A stretch of 64,000 nucleotides of DNA from Thalassotalea loyana (GTDB taxonomy: Bacteria > Pseudomonadota > Gammaproteobacteria > Enterobacterales > Alteromonadaceae), in assembly GCF_030161435.1 (NCBI RefSeq), contig NZ_BSSV01000004.1:124001-188000 (forward strand), in the 5' to 3' direction. Made by a program: the position numbers and the translations under genes. Each line of letters starts with the position of its first letter. The first letter of the stretch is position 1. Positions 36,068-46,648 of the stretch are shown here, piece after piece. The notes beneath the pieces are model-generated. The model ran no database searches. It was given only the letters and a program-made list of their open reading frames with translations, and was not told the origin of the DNA.

Positions 36068-36505
36068 TTAGTCTAAAAACCCACGCAACCAGTTGATTGC
36101 TATCTGCTTCTCAGTGAAAAATTCGTGAGTAATATTCTGACTAGCATAAATATCAACGCATAATTTTTTGGTCAGAAATTTTGTGGCGCATTGATTCAAA
36201 TTGATAGCCACAGCTTTGACTTTGCTGTGCTCTAAAAACATTTTGTGTTGTTCTAATCCGTCCTTCATTGCAATGGCTTCACCAATTGGGCATAGATAAA
36301 CCGCAAAGTTGTCTCGATCAACCTCAGTAACAACACCAGCAAGTCGTTGATGCAAATTATCAAAATACTCCTTATTCCAGGGACCGTAAGCATCAATATA
36401 AATGATGTTATCTTTAGTATGAATATCACAATAACCGTGAGCTCTAAACTGACTATTCAACACGTGCACCTTATTTCTATCCATCACTTTAACTTTAGCA
36501 AACAA
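36068..36505 (-). CDS. Hypothetical protein, possible SpoIIAA/STAS-like
   Basis: 145 residues, soluble, alternating strands and helices ('NIIYIDAYGPWNKEYFDNLHQRL', 'SKVKAVAINLNQCATKFL', 'FFTEKQIAINWLRGFLD'). The 'IxIxxxGPWNxEYF' pattern resembles SpoIIAA-like/STAS folds, but the match is only by impression. Start may be 36505 or the Met at 36484. It stands between the split tRNA promoter and the divergent RDD gene. Confidence 0.72.
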   Translation of the reverse strand: MFAKVKVMDRNKVHVLNSQFRAHGYCDIHTKDNIIYIDAYGPWNKEYFDNLHQRLAGVVTEVDRDNFAVYLCPIGEAIAMKDGLEQHKMFLEHSKVKAVAINLNQCATKFLTKKLCVDIYASQNITHEFFTEKQIAINWLRGFLD

Positions 36506-36557
36506 TTCAAGACTTAACCTTTATATGTTGCTTTGTTAGACTAGCCGAAAATTTACA

Positions 36558-37061
36558 ATGGGTTTTGTTATGTCATCTCAAGAGCAGTTTCCTCGTGCTG
36601 GTTTTTTTCGACGCTTTGGCAGTTGGGTTTATGACGTCTTAATTGCGGTCGCAGTTTACATGACGGCAGGAGCGATTAGTTTCGGTATATTTGCGGTACT
36701 AGTGAGTACAGGAATAATTCCAAATGGTGGTGAAGAACACGTTATTAGCGTGATGCAAAATTCTTTTGTCTACACGTGGCTAAACGAGGTATTTAAGTTT
36801 GCGTGGGTAGCTTATTTCTTTGTTTTTTTCTGGGCTCGCAGTGGCCAAACCATTGGGATGAAAGCTTGGCGTTTACGTTTGCAGAACCAAGATGGCACTT
36901 TAATCAGTAAAAAAACAGGGCTTAAACGCCTGCTTCCAACACTATTTGGATTAGGCAACCTATTGGTGATTTTCGATAGAAAGAACAAGCTCAGCTTGCA
37001 AGACCGTGTCACCAATACTGAAGTTGTGGTGTTAACACTAGAAGCTAATCGACCTAGATAG
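36558..37061 (+). CDS. RDD family membrane protein
   Basis: 167 residues. The family Arg-Asp positions are visible: 'PRAGFFRRFGSWVYDVLIAV' (Arg and Asp in TM1) and 'GLKRLLPTLFG...VIFDRKNKLSLQDRVTNTEVV' at the end. Three to four TM segments; 'WARSGQTIGMKAWRLRLQNQDG' is the conserved middle motif. Inner-membrane protein; some relatives have been linked to ion transport, but the role is unsettled. ATG 36558 or 36570 may be the start. It is convergent with lptG. Confidence 0.9.
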   Translation: MGFVMSSQEQFPRAGFFRRFGSWVYDVLIAVAVYMTAGAISFGIFAVLVSTGIIPNGGEEHVISVMQNSFVYTWLNEVFKFAWVAYFFVFFWARSGQTIGMKAWRLRLQNQDGTLISKKTGLKRLLPTLFGLGNLLVIFDRKNKLSLQDRVTNTEVVVLTLEANRPR

Positions 37062-37082
37062 CATCAACTCAATAAGCGCGCA

Positions 37083-38147
37083 TTAGGCGCGCTTATTCAT
37101 ATAAAACAGTGCAACACTGACAAAAATAATGGACGGTAAAATTGCACCAAGCACAGGTGGCAATTGATACACTAAACTGATGGACCCCGCGACTTGGTTT
37201 ACCAAGTAAAAAATGATTCCGGTCGCAACCCCCATCACGATTCTTGCCCCCATCGACATAGATCGCAACGGGCCAAAAATAAATGACAAAGCAAGCAGTA
37301 ACATAACGCCAACACTAAATGGCTGAATGATTTTGCGCCATAAGGCTAATTCGTAGCGACTTGGATCTTGGTCATTACTTCGTAAATACTCCAGGTACTC
37401 CAGCAAGCCTCGAATAGACAATGCCTCAGGTTTCACCGTCACCACACCCAACTTTTCAGGTGTTAGTGTTGACTGCCATAATTGTGTGTCTGCAATATCT
37501 GTTGTGTATGACATTTCAGAGATTTGGGTATTTTTAACCTCATGTAACAGCCACGCATCTTCTTGGTAAGTTGCTTTACTGGCTGCTGACCAACTTTCTA
37601 GTTTGAGGTTTTCATCGAAACGATAAATTTGAATTTTTTTCAGTGTACCCGTGTCTTCTACTTCGTTGATATGAACAAAATAATCACCGTCTTTTGCCCA
37701 AACCCCGGTTTTTGAGGAGATTAAACTACCGCCAGAAATTGCTTGAGCACGTATTTCTCTGGCCGTTGCTTCACCTTGCGGTGCTAACCACTCCCCTACC
37801 GCCATGCTAAGTAATACTAGAATCGCTGCGGCTTTCATAACTGATTTAATAATATCAAGACGTGACAAGCCAGCAGCTTGCATAACAATCAACTCACTAT
37901 GGCTTGCCAGCATACCAATACCAATCAAGCCACCAATAAGTGCAGACATCGGGAAAAATATTTCGATGTCGCGAGGTGTCGCATAAAGCACGTATAAGGC
38001 TGCATGCGATAAGTCATAATTACCACGACCAACGGCACGAATTTGCTCAACAAATTTAATAATGCCACTGATACTGACAAACACTGTTAGTGTCATAATT
38101 GTGGTAGAAGCAATAACGCGTCCAATGTATAAATCTAAAATTCTCAT
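37083..38147 (-). CDS. lptG: LPS export ABC transporter permease LptG
   Basis: 354 residues. N-terminal 'LDLYIGRVIASTTIMTLTVFVSI' and 'PRDIEIFFPMSALIGGLIGIGMLASHSELIVMQAAGLS' are the YjgP/YjgQ-family signature. Six TM helices with a periplasmic beta-jellyroll domain (~130-265) are predicted from the pattern. With LptF and LptB it extracts lipopolysaccharide from the inner membrane and passes it to LptC. It overlaps lptF by one base (operon). Confidence 0.96.
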   Translation of the reverse strand: MRILDLYIGRVIASTTIMTLTVFVSISGIIKFVEQIRAVGRGNYDLSHAALYVLYATPRDIEIFFPMSALIGGLIGIGMLASHSELIVMQAAGLSRLDIIKSVMKAAAILVLLSMAVGEWLAPQGEATAREIRAQAISGGSLISSKTGVWAKDGDYFVHINEVEDTGTLKKIQIYRFDENLKLESWSAASKATYQEDAWLLHEVKNTQISEMSYTTDIADTQLWQSTLTPEKLGVVTVKPEALSIRGLLEYLEYLRSNDQDPSRYELALWRKIIQPFSVGVMLLLALSFIFGPLRSMSMGARIVMGVATGIIFYLVNQVAGSISLVYQLPPVLGAILPSIIFVSVALFYMNKRA

Positions 38148-39280
38148 TATGCGTTACGCCCTCTTAACTGCACTTTTGGCAACTTAGCTTTAATTTTACG
38201 GCCACTGGTTCTACTTTGAACGATTAAACTAACGCCAAGTACTAACGCACATAAATGAATCGGCCACAAACCGATAAACGGTGGCACAGCCTGACTTTCA
38301 ATACCACTTCGAATTGAGGTGAGTAATAAGAAGTACGTTAGGAATAAAAGTAATGCTGGTACAAGCTTAGCGAACTTACCTTGTCTCGGGTTAACCACAG
38401 ATAATGGCACAGCAATCAAGGTTAAAATTAAGCATGAGATAGGAAAAGCAACACGCCATTGCATCGCAGCTTTTGCTTCTGGGTCATCGTTGCCGAACAG
38501 CTCATTTGTTGGCGTCGCTGTCACTTTTCGTCGCTTATGTTCTACTTTTTTGTCTTGAATATCGAATGAATAATTACCAAAACTAACCGCTCTTAACTCT
38601 TGTGATTCTGCATCTTTTTGGTAACGAACACCGTCTTCCAAGACTAACTTTTGCGCACCATTTTCTTCCTCTAATACGCGACCAGATTTAGCATAAACTA
38701 GGCTTGAATTAATAATTTCTGTAAAGCTACTGTTTTCATCAGGAAGTTGCGCCACGAAGACTTTCTCTAATCGACTCCCTTCGCGATCTTTATCATGTAC
38801 AAACATCACAGCTTTGTTATTACTCGTCTTTTGAAAACGCCCTGCAACTACAGAACTAATGCCGGAATCTGCCGCGAGCTTTTCTTTAACTTGATACTCA
38901 TATTCTGCAGCCATTGGTGACAAGTAGAGCGTAAATACGCCAGTAATAATGGCAGTAACTAAACCAAGTACTAGCGTAACCCGTACTACATACCACTCAC
39001 TTACGCCACACGCATGCAAGATAGTCATTTCACTCTCGGCATATATACGGCCGTAGGCGAGTAAAATACCAAGAAACAGACTAAGCGGTAACAAGGTGCC
39101 AGCAAGATCGGGGACTTTTAAGCCTATAAAGATCATCACTAAATGGCCTGGAATACCACCTTCTGACGCATCATCTAACACACGAACAAACTTCTGACTG
39201 ATAAAGATGGTCATCAAAATGAAAAATACCGCAAACTGAGTTTTGGCTACTTCTGATAACAAATAACGAAAAATAATCAC
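38147..39280 (-). CDS. lptF: LPS export ABC transporter permease LptF
   Basis: 377 residues. 'IIFRYLLSEVAKTQFAVFFILMTIFISQKFVRVLDDASEG' and 'LLPLSLFLGILLAYGRIYAESEMTILHACGVS' are diagnostic. Six TM helices with a periplasmic domain between TM3 and TM4 ('AGRFQKTSNNKAVMFVHD'). Partner of LptG in the LptB2FG complex. First gene of the lptFG operon, divergent from pepA; the 239-base gap should hold promoters for both. A C-terminal basic tail 'KIKAKLPKVQLRGRNA' faces the cytoplasm. Confidence 0.96.
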   Translation of the reverse strand: MIIFRYLLSEVAKTQFAVFFILMTIFISQKFVRVLDDASEGGIPGHLVMIFIGLKVPDLAGTLLPLSLFLGILLAYGRIYAESEMTILHACGVSEWYVVRVTLVLGLVTAIITGVFTLYLSPMAAEYEYQVKEKLAADSGISSVVAGRFQKTSNNKAVMFVHDKDREGSRLEKVFVAQLPDENSSFTEIINSSLVYAKSGRVLEEENGAQKLVLEDGVRYQKDAESQELRAVSFGNYSFDIQDKKVEHKRRKVTATPTNELFGNDDPEAKAAMQWRVAFPISCLILTLIAVPLSVVNPRQGKFAKLVPALLLFLTYFLLLTSIRSGIESQAVPPFIGLWPIHLCALVLGVSLIVQSRTSGRKIKAKLPKVQLRGRNA

Positions 39281-39519
39281 GAATAAGCCCCTAAAAACTT
39301 AGTTTTTTTCTGACATTTGGAAGAATATTGAGTAAACTTGTCATTTTTATATATAAATAATTTTCGAGTCGCATAGGTAAAAGTTGCGAGTATGGCTATA
39401 ATTATAGCCTTTAGCGAGCTTAAAATAATAGTAAGCTTATCTATTATTAGATGATTTAGGCAAGTTTAATCGTTTTTTTATCAAAAAATTACAGACTTTA
39501 AAGGTAAATAGGAGAACCC

Positions 39520-41028
39520 ATGGAGTTCAGTGTAAAAAGTGGCAGTCCTGAGAAACAACGCAGTGCGTGTATCGTCGTAGGTGTTTTTGAACCTCGTCGC
39601 CTTTCGGCTATCGCTGAACAACTTGATGAAATCAGTGAAGGTTACATTAGCAATTTATTACGCCGCGGTGACTTAGAAGGCAAGTCAGGCCAAATGCTAT
39701 TGTTACATCATGTACCTAACATTTTAAGTGAGCGTGTTTTACTTGTAGGTTGTGGTAAAGAACGTGAACTAGACGAGCGTCAATACCGCCAAATTATCAG
39801 TAAGACAATCAACACACTAAATGAAACAGGTTCAATGGAAGCAGTATGTTTCTTATCTGAGCTTCATGTAAAAGGTCGCGATACCTACTGGAAAGTGCGT
39901 CAAGCTATCGAGGCAACGCATGATTGTTTATACAGTTTTAATAGTTTGAAAACTCGCAAAGAAGAGCCACGTCGTCCACTTCGTAAAATGGTTTTCAATG
40001 TGCCAACACGTCGTGAATTAGCCATTGGTGAGCGTGCAATTGCTCACGGTTTAGCGGTTTCTGAAGGTATCACAACGTGTAAAAACGTCGCGAACATGCC
40101 ACCAAACATCTGTAACCCTGCTTACCTTGCCGAACAAGCAAAAATTTTAGCAAACGATTACGACAACATTACAACTGAGATTATTGGCGAGAAGCAAATG
40201 GATGAGTTAGGTATGCACTCATATCTAGCTGTTGGTCGCGGTAGTGTTAACGAATCTATGATGAGTATTATTAAATACTCAGGTGCGACGGACGAATCAA
40301 AGCCAATTGTACTCGTTGGTAAAGGTTTAACGTTCGACTCAGGTGGTATTTCACTTAAGCCAGGCGAAGGCATGGATGAAATGAAGTATGACATGGGTGG
40401 TGCAGCCGGCGTATTAGGTGCTATGCACGCGCTAGCTGAAATGAACCTACCAATTAATGTCATTGGTGTGTTAGCTGGTTGTGAAAACATGCCTGGTGGC
40501 AACGCATACCGTCCAGGTGACGTGTTAACGACGATGTCAGGCCAAACGGTTGAAGTATTAAATACTGATGCCGAAGGTCGTTTAGTGCTTTGTGACGCAT
40601 TAACATACGTTGAGCGTTATGAGCCAGAGTCTGTTATTGACGTTGCAACGTTAACCGGTGCATGTGTTATCGCTTTAGGTAAACACGCAACAGGTTTATT
40701 AAGTAACCACAACCCACTTGCTCACGAGTTATTAAACGCATCAGATCAAAGTGGTGACAGAGCATGGCGCCTACCATTATGGGATGAGTATCAAGAACAA
40801 CTGGAAAGTCCATTTGCTGACTTTACTAACTTAGGTGGTCGCCCTGCGGGTACAATTACCGCAGCAGCGTTTTTATCTCGCTTTGCTAAAAAATATCACT
40901 GGGCTCACCTTGATATCGCGGGTACTGCATGGCGCAGTGGCGGTAAGGACAAAGGTTCTACAGGTCGTCCTGTAAGCATGCTAAGCCAATTCTTACTTAA
41001 CCGTTCTGGTGAAGAGCAAGGCGAGTAA
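39520..41028 (+). CDS. pepA: Leucyl aminopeptidase PepA (M17)
   Basis: 502 residues, identical in length class to E. coli PepA (503). The M17 signature '[16 protein letters not shown]' and the metal-site '[32 protein letters not shown]' are intact. It removes N-terminal residues from peptides using two metal ions; in E. coli PepA (XerA) also binds DNA in cer recombination and carAB control. GGAG ribosome site before ATG. It starts the pepA-holC-valS group, five bases before holC. Confidence 0.98.
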   Translation: MEFSVKSGSPEKQRSACIVVGVFEPRRLSAIAEQLDEISEGYISNLLRRGDLEGKSGQMLLLHHVPNILSERVLLVGCGKERELDERQYRQIISKTINTLNETGSMEAVCFLSELHVKGRDTYWKVRQAIEATHDCLYSFNSLKTRKEEPRRPLRKMVFNVPTRRELAIGERAIAHGLAVSEGITTCKNVANMPPNICNPAYLAEQAKILANDYDNITTEIIGEKQMDELGMHSYLAVGRGSVNESMMSIIKYSGATDESKPIVLVGKGLTFDSGGISLKPGEGMDEMKYDMGGAAGVLGAMHALAEMNLPINVIGVLAGCENMPGGNAYRPGDVLTTMSGQTVEVLNTDAEGRLVLCDALTYVERYEPESVIDVATLTGACVIALGKHATGLLSNHNPLAHELLNASDQSGDRAWRLPLWDEYQEQLESPFADFTNLGGRPAGTITAAAFLSRFAKKYHWAHLDIAGTAWRSGGKDKGSTGRPVSMLSQFLLNRSGEEQGE

Positions 41029-41033
41029 GCATT

Positions 41034-41492
41034 ATGCAAACACAGGTAGAGTTTTTCGTATTACCTGACACGGAAGCAGATAATAATGATTATCTGCTTC
41101 AAGCCTGTGTGCACGCGGCAAACTTATATCGTCAAAACATACGAGCATATATATACACCGAAGATCTCAACCAAGCTCACGACATTGATGAGTTACTATG
41201 GTCATTTGATCCTCAAGCATTCGTCCCTCATAACCTTGTTGGCGAGGGAAATAAGCAAGGTGCGGCAATAGAAATAGGCCACCAGCCTCCAAAAAATCGT
41301 CGTCCGGTACTGATTAATTTAACAACTCAAGTACCTAACTTTGCTAATCAATATCAACAAATTATCGACTTTGTTCCAGCCAATAGCACGTTGAAACAGC
41401 ATGCTAGAGAGCGATTTAAACAATACCGCTCAATGGGTTTTTCGTTAAACACCCACCAAACAAAGCAAGAACAAGCGATCACAGAAAGTTAA
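41034..41492 (+). CDS. holC: DNA polymerase III chi subunit
   Basis: 152 residues, the HolC length. 'VEFFVLPDTE' start, 'HAANLYRQNIRAYIYTEDLNQAHDIDELLWSFDPQAFVPHNL' and 'PVLINLTTQVP' are the chi-family blocks. It links the clamp loader to single-stranded DNA-binding protein. The gene lies between pepA and valS, as in most gammaproteobacteria, five and nine bases from its neighbours. Confidence 0.95.
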   Translation: MQTQVEFFVLPDTEADNNDYLLQACVHAANLYRQNIRAYIYTEDLNQAHDIDELLWSFDPQAFVPHNLVGEGNKQGAAIEIGHQPPKNRRPVLINLTTQVPNFANQYQQIIDFVPANSTLKQHARERFKQYRSMGFSLNTHQTKQEQAITES

Positions 41493-41501
41493 GTAAATCT
41501 G

Positions 41502-44357
41502 ATGGAAAAAACATTTAATCCAGCTGACATTGAGAATTCCCTGTATCAATCTTGGGAAGAAAAAGGTTACTTCAGCCCGACAGGTGAAGGTGATGGTTAC
41601 TGCATTGCCATTCCACCACCGAATGTTACGGGTAGCCTGCACATGGGTCACGCTTTCCAACAAACCATTATGGATACATTGATTCGTTATCAACGTATGC
41701 AAGGCAAAAACACCTTATGGCAGTCAGGTACTGACCATGCAGGTATTGCAACGCAAATGGTGGTAGAGCGTAAGATCGCTGCAGAAGAAGATAAAACTCG
41801 TCATGACTATGGTCGTGATGCGTTTATTGACAAAATCTGGGAATGGAAAGCCGAATCGGGTGGCAACATCGGTAAGCAAATGCGCCGTTTGGGTAACTCG
41901 ATTGACTGGACGCGCGAACGCTTCACAATGGATGAAGGGTTAAGTGACGCAGTACAAGAAGTTTTCGTTCGCTTATACGAAGATGACCTAATTTACCGTG
42001 GTAAACGCCTAGTTAACTGGGATCCAAAATTGCACACGGCGATCTCAGATTTAGAAGTTGAAAACAAAGACAAAAAAGGTCACATGTGGCACTTGCGTTA
42101 CCCATTAGCTAATGGCGCAAAAACCGCTGAAGGTAAAGACTACCTTGTTGTTGCTACTACTCGTCCTGAAACCATGTTAGGTGATACTGGTGTAGCAGTT
42201 AACCCTGAAGATCCTCGTTACAAAGACCTTATTGGTCAGCACATTGAGTTACCACTTGTTGGTCGCCTTATCCCAATTGTTGGTGATGAACATGCTGACA
42301 TGGAAAAAGGCACAGGTTGTGTAAAAATCACACCAGCGCATGACTTCAATGATAATGAAGTAGGTAAGCGTTGTGGCCTAGCGATGATCAATGTCTTAGA
42401 TAAAAACGCGGCAATTCTTGAAGCGGCAGAAGTTTACAACACAAATGGTGAACCAAGCACAGACTTTGACACGGCATTACCTGCTGAATTTGCCGGTCTT
42501 GACCGTTTTGAAGCGCGTAAAGCCATCGTTGCAAAGTTTGATGAGTTAGGTTTATTAGAGGCTGTGAAAGATCACGATTTGGTTGCACCATATGGTGATC
42601 GCTCTGGTGTGATTATCGAGCCATTACTCACCGACCAATGGTATGTAAGAGTTGAGCCTTTAGCAAAACCAGCAATTGAAGCGGTTGAAAATGGCGATAT
42701 TGAATTCGTACCGAAACAATACGAGAACATGTACTTTGCTTGGATGCGAGACATTCAAGATTGGTGTATTTCGCGTCAATTATGGTGGGGTCACCGAATT
42801 CCTGCATGGTATGACGAATCAGGTAAAGTTTACGTAGGTCGTGATGAAGCTGAAGTTCGCCAAAAGAACGGCTTAGCTGATGATGTAATCTTAAAACAAG
42901 ACGATGATGTACTTGATACTTGGTTCTCTTCAGCGTTGTGGACATTCTCAACACTAGGTTGGCCAAACGAAGAAGAAATGATGAAGAAGTTCCATTCAAC
43001 CGATGTGTTGGTGACGGGCTTTGATATTATTTTCTTCTGGGTTGCTCGTATGATTATGATGACGATGCACTTCATCAAAGACGAAGATGGCAAACCACAA
43101 GTACCATTTAAACAAGTTTACGTGACGGGCCTTATCCGCGATGAAAGTGGCGATAAGATGTCTAAGTCTAAAGGTAATGTTATTGATCCACTTGATATGA
43201 TTGATGGCATCTCATTAGACGACTTACTTGAGAAACGTACAGGTAATATGATGCAGCCGCAGCTAGCTCAGAAGATTGCCAAAGCGACCAAGAAAGAGTT
43301 TCCAGAAGGCATTGAAGCTCATGGTACTGATGCACTGCGTTTCACACTTTCTGCATTAGCATCTACAGGTCGTGATATCAACTGGGATATGAAGCGTCTT
43401 GATGGTTACCGTAATTTCTGTAACAAGCTTTGGAACGCATCTCGCTACGTGCTAATGAATACTGAAGAGCATGATTGCGGAAAGAATGGTGGTGAGATGA
43501 CATTCTCGTTAGCCGATCGTTGGATTCAAAGCCAATTCCAGGAAACCGTTAAAACGGTTCATGAAGCATTTGCAACATTCCGTTTCGACTTAGCATCGCA
43601 AGCGCTTTACGAATTCACTTGGAACCAATTCTGTGACTGGTACCTAGAGCTAACTAAGCCTGTCCTATTTAAAGGTGATGAGGCTGCACAGCGTGGTACA
43701 CGCCATACGCTTGTCTCAGTACTAGAAGGCTTATTGCGTTTAATGCACCCGATTATGCCATTTATCACTGAAACGATTTGGCAGCGCGTTGCGCCGTTAA
43801 CTAACTTTGAAACGTCAGGTGATAGCATCATGGTTCAAAGCTTCCCGCAATTTGACGACAATCAAGTTGACGAGCAAGCGGTAACTGACGTTGAATGGTT
43901 AAAACAATTCATCATAGCTATTCGTAACATTCGTGGTGAGATGGATATTGCGCCGAGCAAACCATTACCAGTGTTACTTAAAAACGTTGGCGCAGAAGAC
44001 CAACGTCGTTTAGACGAAAACGAGCAATTCTTAAGTGCGTTGGCGAAGCTTGAGTCTATTCAAGTTTTAGCTGATGACGAAGAAGGCCCTGCGTCAGCAA
44101 CAGCAGTTGTTGGTGATTTATCAGTGCTCATTCCAATGGCGGGTCTAATCGACAAAGAAGCTGAGCTAGCACGTTTAACTAAAGCAATTGAGAAGCTTGA
44201 AAAAGATGTGTCGCGCACAAAGGGCAAACTGAGCAACGAAAACTTCGTGTCTAAAGCACCTGAAGCAGTTATCGCGAAAGAGAAAGACAAGCTTGCAGAA
44301 GCAGAATCAGCACTCGCAAAACTTGTTGAACAAAAAGCTCAAATTGCTGCACTATAA
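41502..44357 (+). CDS. valS: Valyl-tRNA synthetase
   Basis: 951 residues, exactly the E. coli length class. Class I synthetase: HIGH motif in '[21 protein letters not shown]', KMSKS loop 'DKMSKSKGN', editing (CP1) domain with '[22 protein letters not shown]', anticodon-binding domain and a C-terminal coiled coil (about 880-950, '[27 protein letters not shown]'). It charges tRNA-Val. Last gene of the group, followed by two tandem hairpins. Confidence 0.99.
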   Translation: MEKTFNPADIENSLYQSWEEKGYFSPTGEGDGYCIAIPPPNVTGSLHMGHAFQQTIMDTLIRYQRMQGKNTLWQSGTDHAGIATQMVVERKIAAEEDKTRHDYGRDAFIDKIWEWKAESGGNIGKQMRRLGNSIDWTRERFTMDEGLSDAVQEVFVRLYEDDLIYRGKRLVNWDPKLHTAISDLEVENKDKKGHMWHLRYPLANGAKTAEGKDYLVVATTRPETMLGDTGVAVNPEDPRYKDLIGQHIELPLVGRLIPIVGDEHADMEKGTGCVKITPAHDFNDNEVGKRCGLAMINVLDKNAAILEAAEVYNTNGEPSTDFDTALPAEFAGLDRFEARKAIVAKFDELGLLEAVKDHDLVAPYGDRSGVIIEPLLTDQWYVRVEPLAKPAIEAVENGDIEFVPKQYENMYFAWMRDIQDWCISRQLWWGHRIPAWYDESGKVYVGRDEAEVRQKNGLADDVILKQDDDVLDTWFSSALWTFSTLGWPNEEEMMKKFHSTDVLVTGFDIIFFWVARMIMMTMHFIKDEDGKPQVPFKQVYVTGLIRDESGDKMSKSKGNVIDPLDMIDGISLDDLLEKRTGNMMQPQLAQKIAKATKKEFPEGIEAHGTDALRFTLSALASTGRDINWDMKRLDGYRNFCNKLWNASRYVLMNTEEHDCGKNGGEMTFSLADRWIQSQFQETVKTVHEAFATFRFDLASQALYEFTWNQFCDWYLELTKPVLFKGDEAAQRGTRHTLVSVLEGLLRLMHPIMPFITETIWQRVAPLTNFETSGDSIMVQSFPQFDDNQVDEQAVTDVEWLKQFIIAIRNIRGEMDIAPSKPLPVLLKNVGAEDQRRLDENEQFLSALAKLESIQVLADDEEGPASATAVVGDLSVLIPMAGLIDKEAELARLTKAIEKLEKDVSRTKGKLSNENFVSKAPEAVIAKEKDKLAEAESALAKLVEQKAQIAAL

Positions 44358-44363
44358 TAGAGC

Positions 44364-44388
44364 AAAATAGCTTTCTATAGGCTATTTT
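44364..44388 (+). terminator. First terminator hairpin after valS
   Basis: AAAATAGC / GCTATTTT stem with a 9-base loop just after the valS stop. Confidence 0.6.
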
Positions 44389-44396
44389 ACTTGACC

Positions 44397-44424
44397 AAAA
44401 AGTCAGCTTCGGCTGGCTTTTTTT
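44397..44424 (+). terminator. Second terminator after valS
   Basis: Stem GTCAGC / GCTGGC (one G-U) with TTCG loop, A-run before and T7 after. Confidence 0.88.
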
Positions 44425-44704
44425 GTTTTTATTAAATAGTTCATGACATTGTCACAAAAAGCAGGTACATTGCCAAGGGTATGGACATGCAAGCCTCTCA
44501 AACATGCATGATAATCCATATTCGCGTTGAGTTTTTGCGTTCGGATGAAGGTTCATAATCAAATATAGATGTATTGATTCACCTGGCGCGCTAGTGTTAT
44601 TGGCAATACCTTCCTCTGTCTGTACTTTTGGGTAGAGGGCATTTACTCCGTGAAACGACCATTAGGTCATTTATTTAAATTTTAGTACTACGGGAAATGT
44701 AAGT

Positions 44705-44914
44705 ATGTCAGACACAGTAACTGGTAAAGTTAAATTTTTTAACGAATCAAAAGGCTTCGGTTTTATCGAGCAAGAAAACGGCCCAGACGTTTTCGTTCAC
44801 TTCTCAAACATCACAGGTTCGGGTTTCCGCACTTTAACTGATGGCCAAGCAGTTTCTTTCAGCGTTAAACAAGGTCAAAAAGGCCCTGAAGCTGAGAACG
44901 TAACAGCATTATAA
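44705..44914 (+). CDS. Cold-shock protein, CspA family
   Basis: 69 residues, one cold-shock domain. RNP-1 is 'KGFGFIE' and RNP-2 'DVFVHFSNI', with '[16 protein letters not shown]' at the start; '[25 protein letters not shown]' completes the five-stranded barrel. It binds single-stranded RNA or DNA and likely acts as RNA chaperone. Which csp paralogue it equals cannot be said. The long leader upstream suggests post-transcriptional cold regulation. Confidence 0.96.
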   Translation: MSDTVTGKVKFFNESKGFGFIEQENGPDVFVHFSNITGSGFRTLTDGQAVSFSVKQGQKGPEAENVTAL

Positions 44915-44931
44915 TTTAATGCTTTTACCAT

Positions 44932-44960
44932 AAAAAAAGGAGCTAGAAGCTCCTTTTTTT
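44932..44960. terminator. Bidirectional terminator between csp and hemH
   Basis: A7-GGAGCT-AGA-AGCTCC-T7: works for both the rightward cold-shock gene and the leftward hemH operon. Confidence 0.92.
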
Positions 44961-44993
44961 ATACCTAACTTTCTTACATCAAGCCATTAAACA

Positions 44994-46016
44994 TTAAGGT
45001 CTAATTGTATAAGGCTTAATCATCTCTACGATAGCTTCGATGTGGTCATCTCTATCATTCAAGCAAGGAATGTAGTGATAGTTATCACCACCGGCCTCAA
45101 TAAAGACTTCTTTATTTTCTTCGACAAGCTCTTCAAGCGTTTCTAAACAATCGGCGCTAAAGGCAGGACTCATGATAGCGATGTCCTTAACGCCATTATT
45201 GGCGAGCTGTTCTAATGTCGCATCTGTATATGGCTTCAACCACTCGGCTTTACCAAATCGCGACTGAAAGGTCATCACGTAGTCATCTTCAGACAGATTA
45301 AGGGCTTTGGCCAGTGCTCTTGTCGTCAGCGCACAGAAGCAGTAATAAGGGTCGCCTTGCGTATGGAATAGTTTTGGCATGCCATGGTATGACAATACTA
45401 ATTTCTCAGGCTTTCCGTGTTGTTCAAAGTGCTCGGTGACACTTGCTGCTAACGCTTTGATATACTTTTCATTTTGATGATAGCTACCGACAAAATGTAA
45501 GCTTGGTATCCAACGCCAAGGTTTTACTGCATCTACAACGGCATCAAAAACAGATCCCGTTGTTGGACCGGCATATTGCGGATACAAAGGCATCACAACA
45601 ATATTGTCGATACCTTGTTGCTGAAAGTTGTTTAACGCTTTGTCTATTGACGGCTCCCCGTAACGCATCGCTAACGCGACTTCTACAGGTTCATCAAGCT
45701 CCTGTGCCAACTTCAACGTAACTTTCTCTTTTTGCTGCTCACTGATTACCATCAATGGCGAGCCCTTCTCTGTCCAGATGCTCTCATACAATTTTGCAGA
45801 TTTTGCCGGACGAACACGCAAAATAATGCCATGTAAAATAATCATCCAAACGAGTCGAGGAATCTCAACAACGCGAGGGTCGGATAGAAATTGGCGCAAA
45901 TATTTTCGCAGTGCATCAGCCGTAGGGGCTTCAGGTGTCCCTAAATTAACTAGGAGGACACCAGTGCGCGGCGTTTTTTCGTGTAGAGATTTATCTCTAC
46001 CAGCAAATCGCGACAT
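44994..46016 (-). CDS. hemH: Ferrochelatase
   Basis: 340 residues. 'TGVLLVNLGTPEAPTADALRKYLRQFLSDPRVVE' start block, the catalytic His in 'LVLSYHGMPKLFHTQGDPYYCFC', and 'MSPAFSADCLETLEEL' near the C-terminus (catalytic Glu). It inserts ferrous iron into protoporphyrin IX, the last step of haem synthesis. It lies downstream of the GPx-like and ccm genes on the same strand, so haem synthesis sits beside haem delivery to cytochromes. Confidence 0.97.
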   Translation of the reverse strand: MSRFAGRDKSLHEKTPRTGVLLVNLGTPEAPTADALRKYLRQFLSDPRVVEIPRLVWMIILHGIILRVRPAKSAKLYESIWTEKGSPLMVISEQQKEKVTLKLAQELDEPVEVALAMRYGEPSIDKALNNFQQQGIDNIVVMPLYPQYAGPTTGSVFDAVVDAVKPWRWIPSLHFVGSYHQNEKYIKALAASVTEHFEQHGKPEKLVLSYHGMPKLFHTQGDPYYCFCALTTRALAKALNLSEDDYVMTFQSRFGKAEWLKPYTDATLEQLANNGVKDIAIMSPAFSADCLETLEELVEENKEVFIEAGGDNYHYIPCLNDRDDHIEAIVEMIKPYTIRP

Positions 46017-46031
46017 ACTTAGTTCTTGTCC

Positions 46032-46634
46032 CTATTGCGTTAATGCTTGATTTAATGCTTGAACAAATTCTTCGTCTGTTGGTGACACACGAGAGTTGAA
46101 GTGCTTAACTTTACTACCATTGTCGGTGACTAAGTATTTGTAGAAATTCCACTTCGGTGATGTCGTTTGCTCCCCCAAATGCGCGAATACAGGGTTCGCT
46201 TTACTACCACGAACACTCGAGGTTTCCAACATTGGGAAAGTTACACCGTAGTTTACAAAGCATACCTCTGCCGTATCTTTTTCATCGTCTTCTTCTTGAA
46301 AGAAGTCGTCAGATGGGAAGCCAACAATCATTAGGCCGTCATCTTTATGCTTTTTATATAACGCTTCTAGCCCTTTAAACTGAGGTGTAAAACCACAGTT
46401 ACTTGCTGTATTTACAAACAACACTGTTTTACCTTGTGTTAACTCACACAAGTTAACCGTTTTACTTGAGTGCAACATGCGCATAGTCTGGTTTAAGTAT
46501 GCTGGACATTGAGCGTCTACTTGTGATGTTGCCGCTTGGTCACTGGCAGCATTACCTACCATTGGTACATTCATTAATCCGATAAACGCGGTTGCCGCTA
46601 TCGCTTTGTTGATGGCTGAAAACTTCATCTTCAA
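46032..46634 (-). CDS. Glutathione peroxidase-like protein, exported
   Basis: 200 residues. The N-terminus is a signal peptide ('AIAATAFIGLMNVPMVGNAA'), so it is periplasmic. The thioredoxin-like GPx core shows the peroxidatic Cys in 'NTASNCGFTPQFKGLEALY' and Trp in 'SPKWNFYKYLV'. The usual 'FPCNQF' block is 'FPSDDFFQEED': the catalytic Gln and the Cys there are replaced, a variant seen in some bacterial relatives. It may reduce peroxides with thioredoxin-type donors rather than glutathione (inference). Located between hemH and ccmI, in a cytochrome-maturation context. Confidence 0.88.
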   Translation of the reverse strand: MKMKFSAINKAIAATAFIGLMNVPMVGNAASDQAATSQVDAQCPAYLNQTMRMLHSSKTVNLCELTQGKTVLFVNTASNCGFTPQFKGLEALYKKHKDDGLMIVGFPSDDFFQEEDDEKDTAEVCFVNYGVTFPMLETSSVRGSKANPVFAHLGEQTTSPKWNFYKYLVTDNGSKVKHFNSRVSPTDEEFVQALNQALTQ

Positions 46635-46648
46635 TTCCTTAATAGTTA

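Larger units (their letters stand above)
44358..44704. other. valS-cspA intergenic: two terminators and cold-shock leader
   Basis: 347 bases with no ORF. The first 70 bases hold two tandem terminator hairpins. The remaining ~280 bases are probably the promoter and long 5' leader of the cold-shock gene; small stems (GACC-ATTA-GGTC near 44660) are visible. Long structured leaders are usual for cspA-type mRNAs, but no start site can be assigned. Confidence 0.55.
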
